From contig NC_135564.1 in the NCBI RefSeq assembly GCF_964340395.1, positions 3,897,861 to 3,961,860 on the forward strand: DNA of 64,000 nt, in the 5' to 3' direction. Within the stretch, counting starts at the first letter, position 1; each line of letters begins with the position of its first letter. Shown here in pieces: positions 56,600-64,000 of the stretch. The notes under the pieces are model-generated. The model had not been told where the DNA came from, ran no database searches, and saw only the letters and a program-made list of their open reading frames with translations. Origin of the DNA: Glandiceps talaboti. Its lineage: Eukaryota > Hemichordata > Enteropneusta > Spengelidae. Position numbers and translations under genes: made by a program.

Positions 56600-59322
56600 G
56601 GTGGCAGTCATATTATGCAGTAAACTTTACACCCTTAAAAATGTTAAAAATCAGCTTTTATTAAGTGGGCACATTATCTTCCAACTGTTAAAATTTTACA
56701 ATACTCAGTGCAGCGGAATATCATGTCAATTACTGTTTCTGATATGTCACAGTTAAGATATTTCCATTGGATTTGAATATTTTACATCACAACAGAATAG
56801 TTGTAGAGATTTTTGTCCTGACAATAACACATAATCTGAAGGAATTCATCTACATTGCAAGCAACTAAGCAAAGAATATTTTTAGTTGGTGGTGGATCAT
56901 GAATAATCAATTTTACATCATAGAGTGCAGGCTATTGGTAGTTGTTGCGTGGGTGCGAAAAATATGTATTCTTAAAAGTCGTCGCATGAGGGCGCTGTTC
57001 ACTTTGCAGTGTAAAGCTCATTCACAAGTGACTTCACAGGGTCCCTTTACAGGTAGTTTGTGTTGTGTTTGTATGTACATTTGTATATGCATGAAATACA
57101 AGATCTGTTGTTACTTATCTTGTCATTGTAGAACTTTCCACAGTGAGTTGACATTATGGAAACTATTGGCAAATAAAAAGAATAGTCAAGAAACATATCA
57201 ACACTGAAAGGTGAGAAACAAGTTAAAATGTATATTTATTGAAATATTACAAAACATATACATACCACATTGAATACCAAATAACAATGATTTTATATTA
57301 AAAATAACAATATTTCTCAGTCAATAAATTACAAAACTGTGATACAAGAAATATCTGCATTAATTTTTAGTAAATTTATACAATATCATATCATCTTTCC
57401 TAGCACACAAGCAACAGTAGACAATGTTAACCTAAAACTGACACATCAATGTTAACCTAAAAATATAGTTTTAAAATCTCCATGATATCATCCTTTGTGT
57501 TTTTGCAACAAAATTCTTTCATCACTCTGTCTTATTTTGTGAAATCTTCATTGTTTCATTGGTTTTTTTTTTTAAATTCTGCACAGTTAGGTAGATTAAT
57601 ATATAGAAACTAATTGTTACTTTACCATGGTCTGAAAATGAGAATATAATTTATGCATTTTGGTTTTATTACATTATACATATTTGGAAGACACCAACTG
57701 TGCAAATACGTCGTTAACAAAAACAACAAAACTAACAGATGAATACATCTCATCGTCGCAAACCACGACTGTTTTACGGTACCGTTCTTAATGAGCCAGT
57801 CCCTAATTTTGAAGTGTAGTGGTAGAAATAATAACTCTGGTTTGTGAGAATGATACATCTGCACTGTATTATTCTACAGCAAATCAACAAATTTTTGTAC
57901 CATATTTGTCACCATGGCAAACCCAGTTTTTAGTTCATTTTGCAATGACTATATGACTTCTTGGACCATAAGTAAAAGTCAAGACTGTTGTCATGTAAAC
58001 CACATTGCATTTAACACTCTTATATTGCACACTGACAAAACAAAAACAGTCAAACGAACTTTCAAGATCAGTGAGCCTGATCACAAGGTTTCATGTTGAG
58101 ATAGACACCATAAAGATAACAAACAAACATCACTTACACAGTGTGGATTCTTTATTTAGTTAATGATACAAACAGTAACTGCATGAAAGAAACAGTTCAG
58201 ATGGCTGCAAGCTGACCATGGATTTGTTTGAACTTCAAGAAATTATACCTCATGTCTGTTGTAACTGACACTAGTAGTAGTGTGCATGCTGTTACTGCTA
58301 TGTCAGAAACATTTAGAAGTAATTTGTAACACTTCCGTTAACAGTAATATGAAAAGTATTCTCATTTTAATAAATGACGTTTCTCTCAAAGACTAAATTT
58401 GAGACATGTATGTAACACGATTGCACATATTTTAATTTATGATAATTTTTCTTTTTTGCCAAATTGTTATGACCATTCAGTGATATAGAGTGACATGTTG
58501 TGACATATATGTGTATAGAAATGGTAAAAGTTATTTGTGACTCATTGTGTAAACTTCACATCTCTAGTAGTTGTAACAACAGGAATTATGGTTTGGTTCA
58601 TATTTTTGACAAATGTTGTACTTGCTGAGGTATTGCTTGCCAATCAAAGCCGATCAACATCCAACAAATTTATGACCTCTTCACAAACAAACAAACAAAC
58701 AAACAAACAATGAGTCTGTATCTTGTTTACATACAGACATCAATATAGAGTAAACGGTAACATTAAGGATTAGAAAAACAATAATTCAACAAAATATAAT
58801 GGGACAGAACAATTATATACAGGTGTAGGATTTATATCTGTCTTGTTCCTGGCCATCAAATTATCATTGAACTAATAGTTTCCAGTATATCGTTTACAAC
58901 AGATAAAAAATTGACAAATAAAAGCAAACAGATATAGCTACCAGCACTTTAATTATCTGATCTATGGCTGGTATATCTCTCTCTTATTCTAGCTTCAATA
59001 GCTGTAATTTTGGGTCCATGCCCTAAACTGTTTTTCATTGTATACACTGTAATATATACACCTATAGCCCAAATTAAGTTTAAGTTTACCTATATAGGTG
59101 ATTCCTGTACTTCAGGATATGATGTCATGGGTAATCATCAAATAAAACTGTCTACAAAATACTCCCATTGTCACCTACTGCAGTTTTTAATTTTAAAGTT
59201 ATGAGTCACATTTTATGCAGTTTGTTATTATCAAGGTACAACTCTTGCTGTTTCGAGAGAGTTGCAACTCCCTGTGAGATGTCAATTTACATATAATTAG
59301 CTCTTTATACTTTTCTGTGTCT
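56600..59322. other. Probable 3' UTR/downstream region of MARVEL gene
   Basis: No coding exon recognised on either strand. TTTATT (minus-strand AATAAA) occurs near 57233 and 58151, so the MARVEL 3' UTR could reach this far, but that is only inference. It contains an (ACAA)n run at about 58684-58710. Confidence 0.35.
57751..57852 (-). mobile_element. Second copy of the CGCAAACCA-ended element
   Basis: Reverse-complement homologue of 44075-44178, described there. Confidence 0.55.
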
Positions 59323-60043
59323 TTAGTATTTGGGATTTGCATCGTAGTCGTAAGCTGGTGGAGTTTCTACTGATGCTGCAGTGGGTCTCTGACTTGTTTG
59401 TTGTTCTGTTGACCATGATGACCCATCTCCAGCTGTAGTACTATGATTCTCCCATGGCCACTTCCCGTTCACTTGGCGGAATGCAAGAACTGCCCCTATT
59501 GAATATGCAATGAAGTTGAACCAGAGGAAAACCTGCCAGAAACAGGGGGGAAAAAAGTTAGTTTTCTAAAGTTTCAAAAATTTAACAGTGGGGAGTGTGG
59601 TGGGGGTTGGGGGAGTACTAAGCTCCAAGTGAATCCCAGTGAATAGGACATGTCTCCTAAATTGGTTACTTTTGTTTACCAAATAATCCGTATCAGTCCA
59701 GTTTTCCTATATTATTAAAATTCTGAAAATTTCACTCACTTTTGCACCTAGAAATTCACTCGCAGAGATCAGGATCATTGTAAAAAATTATGGTTACTAT
59801 TATGAAAAGTAATTATTAGGTGTGAATTTGTCCAATGTTTATAACAGAAGAGATTCAAAAATACTGCTTTTTCACTCCTACAGGATATTGAACTCAGGAA
59901 CCCAAAAATAATGCTACATACAACAAACAGTGCCATAATAAAACAAACAGTACAATAAAATAATTTTAAAACCAGAGTGACTGACAGACTCTTTGCTATT
60001 AAGTGAATGTATGTATGTATGTATGTATGTATATGTATGTATG

Positions 60044-60075
<32 letters not shown>

Positions 60076-60110
60076 TGTATGTATGTATGTATGTATGTAT
60101 GTCTGCATGC

Positions 60111-60172
<62 letters not shown>

Positions 60173-63100
60173 CGCGTGTATGAATGAGTGTATATGCATG
60201 TGTTTCTTTGGGTTTGTGATTGTATTTCGTGTGTGTGCATGTGTGTGAGAGAGAGAGATAGAGACAGAAAGAGAGACAGAGAGACTTGAGACAGAGACAG
60301 AGGCAGTCACAGTGCAAAGCTGTATGTATATACCACTGTGTTGATCAGAAAGGACATCTAATACTTACACATGCAGCAACAAGGGTATCGATACCATTGG
60401 CTATGACAGATTCTGTAACTGCTGCTGTGAAAATTAAAACTGCTGACACACCATTGAATATCAATTCCTGAAACAAATCAACATAAAACTTAACATATCT
60501 ATATTACCATGACAATCAAATATCAATCACAGTGTGGTTTCATTTCCCAAATTAAGAATTAAATCAGCTGAAACTAAATCCCAGTCAATGAGAGAATTTA
60601 AGATCATATGTTTTAATTTATACTTGAAATTAATTAACATGTCATGTGAGATATGGCTGCACATGACACACTGACAAACGAAGACATATGGAGCCCGTTT
60701 TAATATCCCCCTCCTTGGGCACTGACCCAAGGAGGAGGGGGGGGGGGTGCTAAAGAACTTAGCAAAGATTTGCATTGTTGTAAACTACAGCTTCTTTTAC
60801 GACACACGTTACTAAGACACACTTGATATTTCACAGTGTTGCTTAAGAAATATCAGCTCTGTGATAATTATGTACATTCATTACATTCATTATATGTTGT
60901 TAAATTACTCAGGAAAAGACACATATTGTGTACATAATTCATTGGTGGTTGATTTGATCTGTAGTATAAACCGCACACAATGAGAACATATTTTCAATCA
61001 AAAAATTCACTGTATTACAATGTCATCCAATTACTTATTTTGACATGACAATGTAGCAGTTAATTACCTGGTTGGTTTTATCTATTGTAGTATAGTAGTA
61101 ACAGATTCAAATCTTACACAAAGCTAGCTAGCTTTTGATGGTGTGGTCATAACGTTAACATAGATTATATCAGTGTCTGACATTTGCAGTGCGGATCTAA
61201 TTTTGGATATGGATCCAATTTTTGATATTATTTTCCATCATAATTATGACATCAGCTCTGGATACAGTTACACACTGCAGGCAATTCATTGCAGTTAATA
61301 ATGTATAATAATGGGATAATAACATACCCCAGTAATATCCACATAAATGTCTCCATGGAGAGAACAGTGCTCAGTGCAATATTAGTAGCAGAGCATTTAC
61401 TTAATCCAGGGTATTATTATATAAAAGATGTTATATAAGTTGTTTAACGACTCGTAATATCTTCCATGGATTAAGTCTAGGCCAGTAATATCTATACAAT
61501 ATGTTTCATTTACAAATTAATTGCCTAAATGGCTATGTGATGGAGTCCAGCATATGAAGTTTAGTGCACATGTAAATTTTCAATTTTTCACATTCATCAT
61601 TCGCTATTGTACAAGTTGCTGGTGGTATTGGGTATTGTCTAGTTACGTAGTATATATAAATATAAATACTATTTATACGAGTTATGGCTATCTAATGCTC
61701 AGAAGGGAAACTCAAAAAAACTATTGTCACAATTTAGATTTGTGCAGGCATGGGAATTATAGCAGATTATTATTGTATAGTTTTATTTGAATTATCAATT
61801 TATAGTCATCAATTTACAACAAGGTTATTTGATGATCATTAAGGGAGCTATGGCCTGTACTTTACTATTTTACATTTAATACATTTTTACATTCTAAGGC
61901 TGCACGAAATACATTCTATTTCTCGGTGATGGTCCGGTAGCTTGCATTTAATACATTTAATACATTCTAGAGTTGCACGAAATATATTCTCGTATTGGGA
62001 GACGGTACGGGACCTTGCATTTAATACATTTAATACATTCTAAAGTTGCACGAAATACATTCTTTTTCTCGGCGATGGTCCGGGTAGCTTGCATTTAATG
62101 ATTTCTAACTTCTCTTTAAAAAATGTAAAACGTGCATGAGTTAAATGTAAAAATGTATTTCGTGCAAAATATCTGACTTCTGGCCATGGATGCATTAAGG
62201 GGCATATTACATAAAGCTGAATAGTTTTTGAAGGTCATTTTACAGCATATTAAAGGGTATGTAGTACATTGTACACAGTATACCCATCACTTGGTAGTGT
62301 AGAACTCAACCTAGTAATTTTAAGCATTCTACACAAACAGTTTAATGATATAATTTATATTACCAGGGTATATATAATTAAAATTTGAAGAAATTTCTCT
62401 GAAAGCGTCAACTGCACTAATATAGGTACCTCCACTAAACCATGTAAAGACATTAATTGACATGAGCATTATAATAGTTGAACTTATATTAAGTGTTTTA
62501 TTGTAGCCATATGGATGAGGATTTGGTATTTATTTTGGATTTTTAATTTATAAAACAATTTTTATCATGAACATCTACTTGAAAAATCAATGTGAAATAT
62601 GATGACCAAATCTGTGTTTGCATGTAACTCAATAAATTACAAAAGATTAATAAATGTGTAAAAAAAATTGTTATTGTACATACAATAATAAACTTTTTAC
62701 ACATTTAGTAATCTTTTCGCCATTTATTGAGTTACAAACAAGGACTTGGTATATGTTGTTTCACATTAATTTTTCAAGTAGGGAGCCATGATAAAATTGT
62801 TTTATGAATTAAAAGTCCAAAATAAATACCAAATCCTTATCTATATGGCCACTATAAACTGACTAAAAATATTTGTCAACAAATTGTGAAGTAGTGGGAT
62901 ATTAATAGAATTTGATCCAGAGGCAACCATATACATTTCAGCAGATAAAATAACAGAATAATTTGAAATTACAAATAAAAATTATGAAAAAAACGTTCCT
63001 GTTTTTGCCATTAGGACTTTATATTATGGCTACTGTATCTGTAACATGCAATATTTCACCCACATTTCAAATAATAAAATAAATTTGTTAAAAAATTTGG

Positions 63101-64000
63101 CAATTTTGATTCAAAATTATTTTTTTTCTCACCACTGACAGGTCACATATTTCTGTGCATATACTGTCAATATATTGAATTACACAGATGTCAAACAATG
63201 GAGAGATTCTCTGAATAAGATAATTTCTAAATTTAAAATAGTCTGATTGTATACACTGATAATCATTTGACCTGACACATGAATCTAAAGTGGGCATATG
63301 GATGAAAATTGGCTATTTATCAGGGAATTTGGACTGATAAAACAACTCTGCTGCATTTTTTCGACCTGGAAATATGAAAGAACATATATCAAGTCATTGT
63401 TTCAAATTCAATAAATTTCAAAACATTGAAAAATGTGTAAAATGTTTGCTATTTTCCGTACAATAAACTTTTTTTTACACACTTTTTAGTTTTTGTAATT
63501 TATTGAGTTGTAAAAATGGACTTGATGTATGTTCATTTACATTGTATTTCTAAGTAGAAAAATATAATAAGGTTGTTTTAAATTTTATCAATTAAAAATC
63601 CAAAATGTCATTTGTCATCCTTATAACCATTTTAAATCACCCAAGTCACTTAAATTTGAGAGCTTATCAATATCTCTACTAACACCAAATATAATTTACA
63701 ATACTTCATTTTTAAATTTTTATGTAAATTTATCAATTATTCATTGGGTGAGAATGATTATAGGGCAATAAATGTAGTGTTATTTTTAGTTAATTCAATT
63801 AATAGCAATTGAAAAGGACGGAAACTTTTTTTTGTGACCTTTAAAAGATATACAAATAAAATATGCTTACCTCCCAACCCCAATGTACAAATGATAATTT
63901 TTGTGAAACATTAAAAAGGAATATAATATAATTGACAATAGTTAGAAGCCAGAGAGTGAAGGAGACAAAGAAGACCCATCCATTGGCAGCTTTCCATAAA
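59323..64000 (-). CDS. Plasmolipin/CMTM-like MARVEL protein, C-terminal exons
   Basis: Three exons read on the minus strand: 63871-64000 (continuing beyond the window), 60369-60467 and 59323-59532, with GT/AG junctions in phase 0. They encode NGWVFFVSFTLWLLTIVNYI (a membrane helix), FNVSQKLSFVHWGWE, then ELIFNGVSAVLIFTAAVTES (helix), then VAACVFLWFNFIAYSIGAVL (helix). A polar tail of about 45 residues follows, ending YDYDANPKY. Helix order and the FVHWGWE...IFN motif match the second half of four-helix MARVEL proteins such as plasmolipin and CMTM family members, which act in membrane trafficking and myelin or apical sorting. The first helix and N-terminus are outside the window, so the exact family is open. 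Intron 1 of the visible part is 3.4 kb and repeat-rich. Confidence 0.75.
60006..60303. repeat. (TATG)n, (TG)n and (GAGACA)n microsatellites
   Basis: A compound simple repeat in a MARVEL gene intron. The 100-180-codon His/Thr/Tyr frames on the minus strand are artefacts. Confidence 0.95.
60704..60740. repeat. G/C-rich hairpin
   Basis: CCCCCTCCTTGGG and CCCAAGGAGGAGGGGG are inverted around the 6-nt loop CACTGA. It is in the intron between the last two visible MARVEL exons. Confidence 0.7.
60740..61860. other. MARVEL intron, unique part
   Basis: AT-rich intronic sequence; nothing further that I can support. Confidence 0.4.
61871..62125. repeat. ~72-bp x3 tandem repeat
   Basis: Three units containing CATTTAATACATTTAATACA, TTCTA.AGTTGCACGAAATA and CTCGG.GATGGTCCGG. 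Just after it, CGTGCATGAGTTAAATG and ATGTATTTCGTGCA are the complement of the unit's start, so the block is bordered by an inverted remnant. Confidence 0.8.
62505..62850. mobile_element. Foldback element, ~150-bp arms
   Basis: The left arm (CATATGGATGAGGATTTGGT... to TAACTCAATAAATTAC) and the right arm (TTTATTGAGTTAC... to ATCTATATGGCC) are inverted repeats around an inner palindrome (TGTGTAAAAA.. and TTTTTACACA). Related copies are at 63290-63640 and, as a half, at 53410-53590. Confidence 0.75.
63290..63640. mobile_element. Foldback element, diverged second copy
   Basis: Same plan as 62505-62850 (GGCATATGGATGA...; inner ATGTGTAAAATG and TTTACACAC; then TTTATTGAGTTG and AAAAATCCAAAAT), with more differences between the arms. 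It ends about 230 bp from a MARVEL exon. Confidence 0.65.

Overview
The window is eukaryotic nuclear DNA, AT-rich and intron-rich. It is full of microsatellites, MITE-like inverted repeats, tRNA-derived SINEs and decayed non-LTR retrotransposons. The recognisable genes (FBXL8, TMPPE, GLYAT-like acyltransferases, a membrane JmjC protein, a plasmolipin/CMTM-like MARVEL protein) are animal genes. The expanded intronless GLYAT-like family and the SINE with a Deu-like core point to a marine invertebrate, perhaps a non-vertebrate deuterostome (hemichordate or cephalochordate) or a lophotrochozoan. I cannot fix the phylum by eye.

Layout. 1-10.4 kb has no gene I can support; it holds microsatellites, a TTA-flanked MITE, a tRNA-derived SINE and a pentanucleotide satellite. 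FBXL8 (minus, 10385-11584) and TMPPE (plus, 12700-16772, five exons) are head to head and probably share a promoter near 12.5-12.7 kb. From 20.4 to 42.4 kb a tandem array of seven minus-strand GLYAT-like genes sits between two fragments of a second TMPPE copy (exon-1 end at 18.8 kb, last exon at 42.7 kb). Six copies are intact. The seventh is split by a 2.9-kb DNA transposon that itself contains a large palindrome and a nested Harbinger-like MITE. A four-exon gene for a single-pass membrane JmjC protein lies at 45.4-50.4 kb. The right edge carries the last three exons of a minus-strand MARVEL gene (59.3-64.0 kb, continuing outside).

Most interesting signals. (1) Exon edges in two unrelated genes have become tandem arrays. 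The 3' splice site plus exon start is repeated 8 times (58 bp) before the last exon of TMPPE and about 7 times (about 80-93 bp) before exon 2 of the JmjC gene. The coding end is repeated about 11 times (50 bp) after the TMPPE last-exon copy and about 6 times (about 50 bp) after the JmjC stop codon. (2) The GLYAT-like genes fall into two promoter classes: copies 1, 2 and 4 have a perfect DR1 nuclear-receptor site, while copies 3, 5, 6 and 7 have a perfect DR3 plus a distal pair of RFX X-box palindromes. (3) Two-gene blocks of the array repeat with a constant 5304-bp offset. (4) A transposon end supplies a new start codon to GLYAT-like copy 7. All calls come from reading the sequence; no database search was possible.
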